Made by a program: the position numbers and the translations under genes
Assembly (NCBI GenBank): GCA_934247855.1
Contig: CAKQKA010000079.1
Span: 1-7,132, forward strand
Reading direction: 5' to 3'
Origin: an uncultured Clostridia bacterium
Lineage (GTDB): Bacteria > Bacillota > Clostridia > Christensenellales > Borkfalkiaceae
DNA length: 7,132 bases
Shown here: positions 1 to 6,264 of the stretch, one piece after another
Layout: every line of letters starts with the position of its first letter
Numbering within the stretch: the first letter of the stretch is position 1
The notes under the pieces: model-generated
The model's database searches: none
Told to the model about the DNA's origin: nothing
What the model saw: the letters and a program-made list of their open reading frames with translations, nothing else

Positions 1-64
1 TACTCAGCGGACATCTACGCTTCAAGAAAAAATCTACATAAATTTCAACCGGTATAATATCTTT

Positions 65-100
65 ATTACAAAATAAGACACAATTACAAAATAAGACACA
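65..100. repeat. Perfect 18-bp tandem duplication, possible insertion-sequence end
   Basis: Two identical head-to-tail copies of attacaaaataagacaca occupy 65-82 and 83-100. Read on the minus strand each unit begins TGTGTC, and 5'-TG is the usual outer dinucleotide of several insertion-sequence families (for example IS3 and IS21, the latter often with repeated end motifs). The small coding sequence to the right stops making sense exactly at 100. To the left, the minus strand has TTGTGT, an 18-base spacer and TATTAT, a possible inward-reading promoter. No transposase is visible because the window ends 64 bases later, so mobile origin is inference. Confidence 0.6.
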
Positions 101-179
101 GCGTTTCTTTGTCTTTTTTATTCGCCTTTTTAATTCCGGCTTCGAATGCCTGTCTGTGTTTTTCGTTTTTGAAATACAT
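84..179 (-). pseudogene. Small ORF with strong RBS, probably the interrupted 5' end of a short gene
   Basis: ATG at 179-177 opens 31 codons ending at TAA (86-84). AGGAGG at 195-190 lies ten bases upstream, the clearest ribosome site in the left region. The peptide begins MYFKNEKHRQAFEAGIKKAN and continues KKDKET before LCLIL. It is charged, rich in Lys and Glu, and looks like real coding sequence up to about residue 26. The start recalls small Clostridia and phage-associated proteins of the DUF6075 type (an FKxxxHxxxFxxxxKK pattern), which are about 100 residues long; this match is from memory and weak. The last residues and the stop fall inside the first copy of an 18-bp tandem repeat, so the natural C-terminus has probably been replaced. 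No promoter is clear, although TATATT at about 258 is a possible -10. Confidence 0.45.
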
Positions 180-206
180 TTCCTTTCTGCCTCCTGATTT
201 TTGGCA

Positions 207-241
207 TAAAAAAAGACGTATAGTTTTTTACGCTATACGCC
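207..241 (-). terminator. Intrinsic terminator reading leftward, just ahead of a small ORF
   Basis: On the minus strand the 7-bp stem CGTATAG/CTATACG (239-233 with 223-217, nine-base loop) is followed by TC and seven T residues (214-208). It lies some 130 bases past the first terminator, and its T tract ends about 12 bases before the AGGAGG of the small ORF at 84-179. It either terminates another short transcript or read-through, or acts as an attenuator for that ORF. Confidence 0.72.
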
Positions 242-340
242 TGAATTTTTATGTAATATAAGAGCACGGGAGTTCAGATCAGTACAAATCCAAAAGGCAT
301 CTATGAAAATACCCTTTGAATTTTCGTGTTTTTTGCAGCA

Positions 341-367
341 AAAAAGCCTGATAAAATCAGGCTTTTT
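341..367. terminator. Bidirectional intrinsic terminator, probable end of the operon
   Basis: Perfect 12-bp stem (341-352 paired with 356-367) with a three-base loop. The core is GCCTGAT/ATCAGGC flanked by an A run on the left and a T run on the right, so each strand ends its hairpin in U residues. It lies about 245 bases beyond the glycerate kinase stop and is the first convincing terminator for the leftward operon. It would also stop rightward transcription. Confidence 0.85.
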
Positions 368-534
368 GCGCCGCGCATCTTTTTTGAGCGGCTAATATGG
401 CGGAGCGTTAGTAACGTAAATCGAATATGATATTAAAAATGTTTTTTCGTTGACTAATTACTATTTTACATTAACGATAAATTCTCGACTTTTTGCAATA
501 CAATGGTGCCAAAATTCCATTTTTAGTATAAAAT

Positions 535-606
535 TTATATAAAAATCAAAACAGGAGATAATATGTGAAATGTAAAGTTTAGTTTGAAGAACGACTTTTG
601 ATTCAT
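535..606 (-). CDS. Possible 23-residue hydrophobic peptide or start of a lost gene after glycerate kinase
   Basis: Five bases after the glycerate kinase stop there is an ATG (606-604) preceded by the purine-rich AAGGTGAAGG, followed by 23 codons and TAA. The peptide begins MNQKSFFKLNFTFHILSP and ends VLIFI: a basic start followed by an apolar run, which could be a tiny membrane peptide or the surviving beginning of a membrane protein such as a permease. The spacing and ribosome site fit the operon, but a random AT-rich stretch read in this direction is often hydrophobic, and no family is recognised. Coding status is doubtful. Confidence 0.25.
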   Translation of the reverse strand: MNQKSFFKLNFTFHILSPVLIFI

Positions 607-611
607 TACCT

Positions 612-1742
612 TCACCTTACTGACATATTTGTTTTTAATAATCTGAAAATATTTTTTGCGGCGGCAGAATATAATTCGGTTGCGTTTTCAATCGATTGAG
701 AGAGATCCATCGGTTTATTTATTATGGAAAATATAGCCGTGACCCCAGTATCGTATAGAGGTTCCGCATCGTCTCCGACGCAACCGACAATACAAATAAG
801 CGGCTTATTGAATTTTTTGCAACGCTTGGCAATGCCCGAGACAACTTTACCTCCACCCGTTTGCCCGTCGATTTTTCCTTCCCCGCTAAAAACGCAATCG
901 GCGTTTAAAACTTCATCGTCAAAATTATTCAGACGCAAAATGTAATTTATTCCGCTTTCTATTTCCGCTTTCAAAAACACCTTTAATGCAAAGCCCAATC
1001 CACCGGCAGCCCCGCCTCCTTCAAAATCAGTCACACAATTAAAACGTCTTTGAACAACTTTTGCAAAGTTTTGCATTCCGTCTTCCAATTGCTGTACCGT
1101 TTTACGGTCGGCTCCTTTCTGCGGCGCAAATGTAAAGCATGCGCCGGATACTCCGAGCAAAGTATTGTTTACGTCGCAAAGTAAAGTAAACTTGATATCG
1201 TTAAAATCATGGCAATTTTTAAGCGAAACGTTTCTTATTTTAATCAACTCTTCGCCGACGCCCTTGCAAACATCACCGTTTTCGGCAAAAAACTCAACGC
1301 CCAACGCCGTCAACGCACCGATTCCCCCGTCGCAGGTTGCGCTACCACCCAAAGCTATACAAATTTTTTTATACCCGCGATCTATCGCATCGGCGATTAA
1401 TTGACCTGCGCCGTAAGAACTTGCCTTTAACGGATCTCTTTCATCATTTTTTAAAAGAGTAAGTCCTATGGCTTCCGCAACCGATATAACGGCGCAATCG
1501 TCACAAACCAAATACTTTGCGGTAATATCTCTGAAAAAGGGGTCTTTAACCTTGACGTTAACATATTCTCCGCCCTTGGCGGCCTTTATCGCCTGAATAG
1601 TCCCCTCGCCGCCGTCTGCCGTTATTATGTTTTTGCAAACGCAATCGGGAAATATTTCCCTCGCGGCTTCGGTCATAATTTTGCCAACGGCTTCGGACGA
1701 CAAACTGCCTTTAAAGGAATCGGAAGCAAATAAAAATCTCAT
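612..1742 (-). CDS. Glycerate kinase (GlxK/GarK family)
   Basis: A 376-residue glycerate kinase of the PF02595 family, close to the family's usual length. It uses ATP to phosphorylate D-glycerate; characterised GarK-type members give 2-phosphoglycerate (EC 2.7.1.165), which enters lower glycolysis. Conserved blocks are complete and in order: ASDSFKGSLSS (6-16), TADGGEGT (41-48), IALGGSATCDGGIGALTALG (129-148), LCDVNNTLLG (188-197), FAPQKGAD (205-212), GGGAAGGLGFAL (242-253) and FSGEGKIDGQTGGGK (285-299). The ATG at 1742-1740 overlaps the stop of the preceding ORF (ATGA), and a run of G residues ending in GGGAG lies just upstream as the ribosome site. It is the last recognisable enzyme of the operon, and suggests that the imported compound yields glycerate or that glycerate is a breakdown intermediate. 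The symbol could be glxK or garK, which sequence alone does not separate. Confidence 0.95.
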   Translation of the reverse strand: MRFLFASDSFKGSLSSEAVGKIMTEAAREIFPDCVCKNIITADGGEGTIQAIKAAKGGEYVNVKVKDPFFRDITAKYLVCDDCAVISVAEAIGLTLLKNDERDPLKASSYGAGQLIADAIDRGYKKICIALGGSATCDGGIGALTALGVEFFAENGDVCKGVGEELIKIRNVSLKNCHDFNDIKFTLLCDVNNTLLGVSGACFTFAPQKGADRKTVQQLEDGMQNFAKVVQRRFNCVTDFEGGGAAGGLGFALKVFLKAEIESGINYILRLNNFDDEVLNADCVFSGEGKIDGQTGGGKVVSGIAKRCKKFNKPLICIVGCVGDDAEPLYDTGVTAIFSIINKPMDLSQSIENATELYSAAAKNIFRLLKTNMSVR

Positions 1743-2242
1743 ACTCCCCCCTGAGCGGTTAAAATCGAAGTTAAGACGTTGCCGTCAACCGTAGACGGTG
1801 ATATCAATCCGTTCAGATGATAAATCGTCGGAACAATATCGACCGTTCGGCAGACGGGAGCATAAGAGAATCCGCTCTTGATTCCCCTTCCGCTGAAAAA
1901 TAGAATCGTATGTCTTTGAGCATAAGAGCCGTGTTCGGCAGCCGATGTCGAAAAAGCATAACCGACAGCGCAATCGACAACCAAATCCCCTAAGTTTTTA
2001 GGAGTATTCATTTGGTCTAATTGCGCTCTGTCGTAAACGTTGGCTACACCCGTAATATTTGATAATGCAGTTATAAGCGTAGATTGTTCGATTGACGTTA
2101 ACGGCTTTCTAAAATAAATCTGAGCCGCACCGCTAGCCAAATTATAAACAATTTTAGTTTGGCTATCAAAAGGTCCCATATCGAGAGCCGCGTTTTCAAA
2201 AGGGATATTCGTGCTTTGCAATTTTTTTATTAAACACTCCAT
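1739..2242 (-). CDS. Orphan C-terminal segment of a second alkaline phosphatase superfamily protein (truncated paralogue)
   Basis: A 167-residue ORF that looks like only the last third of an alkaline-phosphatase-superfamily enzyme. The region LGDLVVDCAVGYAF (84-97), then EHGSYAQRHTILFFSGRGI (103-121) and RTVDIVPTIYHLNGL (132-146), matches the end of sulfatase/phosphodiesterase proteins. H104 corresponds to the last metal ligand, and VDIVPTI to the conserved C-terminal helix. It lines up with residues about 325-405 of the intact neighbour (GPDMLISPTYGNHF, SHDSFHE, LVFG, LLPSIL) but the sequences differ widely, so it is not a recent duplicate. There is no nucleophile threonine, no first aspartate and no DHG site, so it cannot be catalytic alone. 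The ATG shares a base with the upstream TAA and has no Shine-Dalgarno sequence, implying coupling. Its TGA overlaps the glycerate kinase ATG (ATGA). It is either a 5'-deleted remnant or a retained partial protein; the former is more likely. Confidence 0.75.
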   Translation of the reverse strand: MECLIKKLQSTNIPFENAALDMGPFDSQTKIVYNLASGAAQIYFRKPLTSIEQSTLITALSNITGVANVYDRAQLDQMNTPKNLGDLVVDCAVGYAFSTSAAEHGSYAQRHTILFFSGRGIKSGFSYAPVCRTVDIVPTIYHLNGLISPSTVDGNVLTSILTAQGGV

Positions 2243-3471
2243 TATATTTCTATCGGCTGAACGGTGCTGTCCTTCAGCGTCAGATTAAAATAGTTTTTTA
2301 ATATTGACGGCAGTAGTTCAATTACGTTTACTTTATCGGTATAAATTTGACCTTTATGATTTACGTTGCCGAATACAAGACCGAAAATATGTTGAGAGGT
2401 TTCGTGAAAGGAATCGTGACTTGCCCCGAAATAATTCTCTTCGCAATCCTTTTTATAGAAATGATTGCCGTAAGTCGGGCTGATAAGCATATCGGGACCT
2501 CTTTCATCAAGCCCGTAGTTTTTTTCCATTTCCTCTTTCACAAACACTCTGTCCACATAGTCCTTGCTTTCAAGCAAACTTATTAAGCGTTCTCGTTGTG
2601 AAGAAATCATGGGCTTTATAAAATAAAGCGAAAGCTCTATTGTATAAGGTAGCGCGATAATTTGCGTTTCGTCGTCAAAATCAAAAGCCGAGTCCGCTTT
2701 TATTCCGGATTTATTTATTAAATCAAGGACATCAGACAATTTTGATTTGCCGAAAAACGGAGTCATTCCGTGATCGGTGGCGATCAAAATTATCAAATCG
2801 TCATAAAGCCCCGTGCTTTTACAAATATTTATAAATTCATCCAGCTCTTGTTGAAACTCGACCAGACAATCAATAATATCTTTTTGTCTGTCTTCGAAGT
2901 TATGCCTTTTGGGAACGTCGCCGTAATCGTTATTATGCCCGAGAGAGTCTATATCGTCAAAATATACCGCCATAAAGTCCGGAAATTCTTTGAAAGACAT
3001 TTTTTTCTCACCGCTTATTACGTATTTTCCTTGGACTATATCCTTCAATATCTTAAACCTGTCCTTAAAATTACTGTGCGCCAACGGACTTTTGATATAA
3101 GTATTGCCCTCGACGCCTTCCTTGCAAGGGTTATCTTCCAGCATAAACTGGTGTAGCGAGCAAACGGTCTTATTGCTTTTCAAAAAAACATCGGCTACGT
3201 TTTCGGCGTCAAAGGTACGTTTATGTTTGACGATTTGTAAAGACTTTTTATCGAAATGCTGATAAAAATTATGCGTTTTGTTGCTGTAAGCCCCGCAAAG
3301 AATAGCGCTTTGCATCGGGTTCGTAATGGACACGAGTCCGCTCGATAAATTGCGAAAAAACGTTCCGTCTCCCGCCAATTTATCAAATATTTGCGATTTT
3401 CCTTCCTTTTTCAGCCGTTCATAGTAAGAATAGGAAAATCCGTCGATATTTATATATAATAATTTTTTCAT
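2242..3471 (-). CDS. Alkaline phosphatase superfamily protein (type I phosphodiesterase / nucleotide pyrophosphatase-like)
   Basis: A 409-residue metal-dependent phosphoester hydrolase of the alkaline phosphatase superfamily (PF01663-like). All expected active-site positions can be found: D10 in the opening YINIDGF strand, the nucleophile T50 in SITNPMQSAILCG, D175 and H179 in DSLGHN, D233-H234 in ATDHGM, and H352 in SHDSFHE followed by HIFGLVFG. It has no signal peptide, so it probably acts in the cytosol on an imported or internal phosphate ester or diester; the substrate is unknown. I chose the ATG at 3471-3469 because the protein then begins directly with the conserved MKKLLYINIDG strand, GGAG lies five bases upstream, and the ATG overlaps the acetyltransferase stop as ATGA. 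A longer frame reaching 3546 would add 25 uncharacteristic residues inside the upstream gene. The stop overlaps the next ATG by one base (TAATG). Confidence 0.9.
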   Translation of the reverse strand: MKKLLYINIDGFSYSYYERLKKEGKSQIFDKLAGDGTFFRNLSSGLVSITNPMQSAILCGAYSNKTHNFYQHFDKKSLQIVKHKRTFDAENVADVFLKSNKTVCSLHQFMLEDNPCKEGVEGNTYIKSPLAHSNFKDRFKILKDIVQGKYVISGEKKMSFKEFPDFMAVYFDDIDSLGHNNDYGDVPKRHNFEDRQKDIIDCLVEFQQELDEFINICKSTGLYDDLIILIATDHGMTPFFGKSKLSDVLDLINKSGIKADSAFDFDDETQIIALPYTIELSLYFIKPMISSQRERLISLLESKDYVDRVFVKEEMEKNYGLDERGPDMLISPTYGNHFYKKDCEENYFGASHDSFHETSQHIFGLVFGNVNHKGQIYTDKVNVIELLPSILKNYFNLTLKDSTVQPIEI

Positions 3472-4505
3472 ATACACTCCAAGCAAGTAAAACTTGCGGG
3501 GATTATCGGACGGATAATTTCCGATATCGTATCGTTTTGTTCGCAATAATTAAATAACGCGTAAACAAATTCCGACGACTTATATTTCTTATCGCATAAG
3601 CCGTCCGTTTCTTCGACGCATACGTTTCCCCGATCGATTTTCAGCCTGTAACCTTTGCCGTCCACGTTAAAATGATATTTCCGCATTTCTCTGTTTTTCG
3701 CAACGCAGGTTTGTTCGATAAATTTTTTAATATTCAAAACGTTTATACTCGTTTTTAATTTGACGGTGTAACCCTTAGCGTTCTTTGCAAGGCGAGAATC
3801 GTGACAATTGTAAGGCGATTCGGCGTAAATAGAGGTTTGATTGTAACTTTGTCCTATTGAATTCAAGACTTCATAAAAATCGATATCCCCGTAACATTCT
3901 AAAACAACAGCGTTTTTTTCATCATAAACCGCATAAGAATATTTATCGTTGAGATGAAGCTTCAAAACGGTATTTCCGTTGGTCTTCAAAACGTCCGAGA
4001 AATTTTCCTTAAGCCGGCAAACGCCGATATTATATTTTCGATAAATGTCATAAAGCAGTTTTTCGTCTTTGGACTCGGCGCGCTCGCACTTTACTGCGGA
4101 TAAATTTTTTGACACCGAAAATTTATAAGTATAGCTTTCAATAACCTTGGAAAAACCGAAATGCTCGTATCTCGATTTATCGCCATTCAGCGTAGCTATA
4201 TCGTTATCAAAATAATTTTCTTTTTTCAGATATTCGAAAAAGCCGCTCATAACGCCTTGGTTTCTGTATTGCCGAGCTACGCATACCGTACCGATCGACA
4301 TGCATTTTAAGTTTTTATAAGCAAATTCGTATATTGAAAACATGCCCGCCATGCTTTCGCCGCAGAAAGCCGTAAAAGTTTTTCCGATAGTATCGTGCAA
4401 ATAAATTTTGGGCTCGATCTTTTTGAAGTCGGTTTCAAACTGTTCGTTCGCAAATTCTATCGCGGCTTCCGCTTCCTTGATGGTTTCAACCTTTTTTATG
4501 ACCAT
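3468..4505 (-). CDS. GNAT family N-acetyltransferase, Eis-like, with long C-terminal extension
   Basis: A 345-residue protein with a GNAT acetyltransferase domain in about the first 130 residues. The acetyl-CoA-binding motif A is visible as SIGTVCVARQYRNQGVMSGFF (70-90), with R81-N-Q-G84 forming the pyrophosphate-binding loop, followed by TLNGDKSRYEHFGFSKV (105-121), which matches the Y..FGF end of the fold. A single GNAT domain is normally about 150-180 residues. The remaining 200 residues suggest the two- or three-domain layout of Eis-like enzymes (second degenerate GNAT plus an SCP2-like C-terminal domain), but I see no diagnostic motif there, so this is inference. The acceptor is unknown and could be an amine metabolite, aminoglycoside or protein. 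The ATG follows the RDD stop by one base, with CAGGTG just upstream. The TGA overlaps the ATG of the phosphodiesterase gene (ATGA), supporting translational coupling. Confidence 0.88.
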   Translation of the reverse strand: MVIKKVETIKEAEAAIEFANEQFETDFKKIEPKIYLHDTIGKTFTAFCGESMAGMFSIYEFAYKNLKCMSIGTVCVARQYRNQGVMSGFFEYLKKENYFDNDIATLNGDKSRYEHFGFSKVIESYTYKFSVSKNLSAVKCERAESKDEKLLYDIYRKYNIGVCRLKENFSDVLKTNGNTVLKLHLNDKYSYAVYDEKNAVVLECYGDIDFYEVLNSIGQSYNQTSIYAESPYNCHDSRLAKNAKGYTVKLKTSINVLNIKKFIEQTCVAKNREMRKYHFNVDGKGYRLKIDRGNVCVEETDGLCDKKYKSSEFVYALFNYCEQNDTISEIIRPIIPASFTCLECI

Positions 4506-4506
4506 T

Positions 4507-4998
4507 TTACACCTGTTCCACGGTAATCGATCTTCCCAATAAATCTCTTATGGTTTTGCCGTCTTCGGTAAACAGCAGCATGAACATGGAGACAAAAAGG
4601 GGTATTACAAAAAGCGTTTCAATTATCGCTCTTCCGAGAAGCTCTCTCAGAAATAACCTCGGCACGCTTAATTCCTCACCCGTATCTCTGCTGACCAAAT
4701 TAATTTTAAAAATAAGCTTGCCGACAGTTCTTCCCTTTCCCAAAACAGCGGGTACAAGACAATAATATAACACTTCGACAAACATCAGCTTAAAGATAAA
4801 ACTGACGTATAGCTTGATTATCGCTTCGGCAAAAATATCTGCCGCGCCCACGGCGTCGGGGTCAAGCGTTTCCAACAAGACGTTTACTTTTTCCAAATCC
4901 TTTTTCGTCAACAAATACCAAAAAACAAAAAGAATAAAAAAATCGATAATATAAGCCCCGAATCTTTTAATTTTAGGCGCAAAAGTTACTTCTTCCAC
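4507..4998 (-). CDS. RDD family integral membrane protein
   Basis: A 163-residue membrane protein that begins with GTG, three bases after the dehydrogenase stop; GGGTGA just upstream is a weak ribosome site. It matches the RDD family: an N-terminal KRFGAYIIDF stretch with conserved R12 and D19, GKGRTVGKLIFKI (87-99), and a C-terminal segment with D146, GKT and R151-D152 that corresponds to the usual D..RRTLHD. Three hydrophobic stretches are visible (about 15-30, 60-86 and 123-143), so it should span the membrane with a loop containing the TVGK motif. Length is normal for the family. RDD proteins have no general assigned function; some are linked to transport or ion homeostasis. Here it sits between a dehydrogenase and an acetyltransferase in a transporter operon, which does not settle its job. 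The stop is one base upstream of the next ATG. Confidence 0.9.
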   Translation of the reverse strand: MEEVTFAPKIKRFGAYIIDFFILFVFWYLLTKKDLEKVNVLLETLDPDAVGAADIFAEAIIKLYVSFIFKLMFVEVLYYCLVPAVLGKGRTVGKLIFKINLVSRDTGEELSVPRLFLRELLGRAIIETLFVIPLFVSMFMLLFTEDGKTIRDLLGRSITVEQV

Positions 4999-5001
4999 TG
5001 T

Positions 5002-6264
5002 TCACCCGATACCTTTCATAAATTCTTCCACATTTTGAACCTGTCCGCCGTTCAGTCTTGATTTTTCCGCAAAAAGCGCCATAACATGTGACTCGATCGA
5101 CTTATCGAGCGACGATTCCATCGGCAAAGACTGCACGTATTTATCCATAAAGGTCTTTATAAAATCTTTATCCGCACCGCCGTGTCCGCCCTCCGCTATA
5201 TCAAGATCAATAACGGTTGTCTTATCGGTTCGGAAATCGGTGGTCTCTATAATGTAAGGTTTTTCTATCCCGCGGATTTCCCCGTACTCGCACATAATTT
5301 TAATCGATCTGTTGACTTTTGCCGTAAAAGCCGACAGGCTGAAAGTAGCGGTTACTCCGTCGTCGAACAGAATCGAGGAAGACTGATGATCGCAAACGTT
5401 ATTGTCGCATTTGAACACGCACCTGCCGTACTTATTGTTGCCGAGACTCTCGTTGATTTTTTCGACGCTGGACATATCGAATACGATCGATTTGATTTTT
5501 TTTGTTCCGTAAATACGTACGGCGGAATAGGCGCAAACGTCTTTTTGAGGACAGTTTATACATTTTTCAGCCATTGTTTCCGCGTTATAATTTTTTTCGC
5601 AAAAAAAACTCAGGCTGCCCACGGAAGAAATGGTTTTCGCTCTCTTATCCCCCAAGAGATATAACAGTATATCCATATCGTGGCAGCTTTTTGTCATAAT
5701 AAGCGGTCCGCTGGTTTCGGAGTTATTCCACGGACCGCGCACGTAACTGTGTGCGTAGTGATAATACCCTATATTTTCGTTATGCGCTATTGAAACCACC
5801 TTGCCGAGCCGCTCGGAATCGATAATTTCCTTTAACTTATTGAAAAATTTACTATACCTCAAAACATGACAAACCGCTACAGTAACGCCCGGATGTTTTT
5901 TATAACATTCATATAAACTCGTTATTTCGTTTATATTGCTTGAAATAGGTTTTTCAAGAATTAAATCGTAGCCTTTCCCGATAAGCGCGGTCGCCTCTCT
6001 GTAATGCAAACTGTCCTGCGTGCCTATAACGGCAACATCGGACAATCTCGGCTTTTCCATTAAAGCCAAGTCGCTTTCAAAAACATTTCGGGAGGGAACA
6101 TCAAATTCTTTGGCGGCATTTTCTCTTTTTTCCTTGTCCGGTTCGGCAATAGCCGACACTTCGAATTTCCCCGCAAAAAGCTCTTTTAACGCATTTAGGT
6201 AGGCGCGTGAGCGCCCACCTAAACCTATTATCGAAAACGATACCCTGTCTTTTGAAATTCTCAT
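5002..6264 (-). CDS. Gfo/Idh/MocA family NAD(P)-dependent oxidoreductase with cysteine cluster
   Basis: A 420-residue cytosolic dehydrogenase of the Gfo/Idh/MocA superfamily, whose members oxidise or epimerise sugars, inositols and related polyols. The N-terminal Rossmann fold shows GLGGRSR at residues 14-20 and an acidic residue after the second strand (E41-D43). The EKP motif, with its catalytic lysine, is at 104-106. The C-terminal alpha/beta domain has the active-site segment TKSCHDMDIL (191-200), where H195 is the likely catalytic histidine. An insertion carries C235-x2-C238-x5-C244, and a second group (C282, C286, C291) lies in the GRCVFKCDNNVCDHQ stretch; together they could bind a metal. 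The protein is longer than the usual 330-370 residues mainly because of this insertion. The ATG at 6264-6262 overlaps the preceding stop by one base, with AGAGG about 10 nt upstream. The stop is followed after two bases (5001-5000, then base 4999) by the GTG of the RDD gene. The substrate cannot be predicted beyond a carbohydrate-like compound supplied by the neighbouring transporter. Confidence 0.93.
   Translation of the reverse strand: MRISKDRVSFSIIGLGGRSRAYLNALKELFAGKFEVSAIAEPDKEKRENAAKEFDVPSRNVFESDLALMEKPRLSDVAVIGTQDSLHYREATALIGKGYDLILEKPISSNINEITSLYECYKKHPGVTVAVCHVLRYSKFFNKLKEIIDSERLGKVVSIAHNENIGYYHYAHSYVRGPWNNSETSGPLIMTKSCHDMDILLYLLGDKRAKTISSVGSLSFFCEKNYNAETMAEKCINCPQKDVCAYSAVRIYGTKKIKSIVFDMSSVEKINESLGNNKYGRCVFKCDNNVCDHQSSSILFDDGVTATFSLSAFTAKVNRSIKIMCEYGEIRGIEKPYIIETTDFRTDKTTVIDLDIAEGGHGGADKDFIKTFMDKYVQSLPMESSLDKSIESHVMALFAEKSRLNGGQVQNVEEFMKGIG

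Larger units (their letters stand above)
1..611. other. Left intergenic region: terminators, repeat, two doubtful small ORFs, no large gene
   Basis: No ORF of recognisable family occurs here. Besides the terminators, repeat and short ORFs listed separately, 368-534 is AT-rich with short palindromes: TGCGCCGCGCA at 367-377 followed by a T run, and CGTTAGTAACG at 406-416. On the plus strand a possible promoter (TGGTGC, 17 bases, TATAAA near 527) and AGGAG at 553-557 precede an ATG at 563 that is followed at once by TGA, so nothing is encoded there. From 64 to 1 the minus strand has one frame open to the edge, too short to interpret. I see no tRNA, riboswitch or CRISPR repeat. Confidence 0.6.

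Noticed and set aside
406..416. Short palindrome CGTTAGTAACG as an operator or recombination site
   Set aside because: A single 11-bp inverted repeat with no associated promoter or second copy is not enough evidence.
527..568. Plus-strand promoter, AGGAG and ATG as a rightward gene start
   Set aside because: The ATG at 563 is followed at once by TGA and the other frames close within a few codons, so no product exists. The motif match is likely chance in AT-rich DNA.
2770..3156. Plus-strand ORF of 128 codons opposite the phosphodiesterase
   Set aside because: It is the antisense of a well-supported gene, lacks a ribosome site and shows no recognisable family.
1739..3471. One phosphodiesterase gene split by a frameshift into the two ORFs
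   Set aside because: The upstream ORF already holds every metal ligand and its own C-terminal end, and the downstream ORF repeats the C-terminal motifs. They are two different proteins, not halves of one.
3472..3546. Longer N-terminus for the phosphodiesterase, starting at 3546
   Set aside because: It would lie wholly inside the acetyltransferase gene and add 25 residues without family character. The ATG at 3471 has GGAG five bases upstream and begins at the conserved first strand.
5182..5664. Plus-strand ORF of 160 codons opposite the dehydrogenase
   Set aside because: It is a shadow of the conserved dehydrogenase frame, with low-plausibility composition and no start signal.
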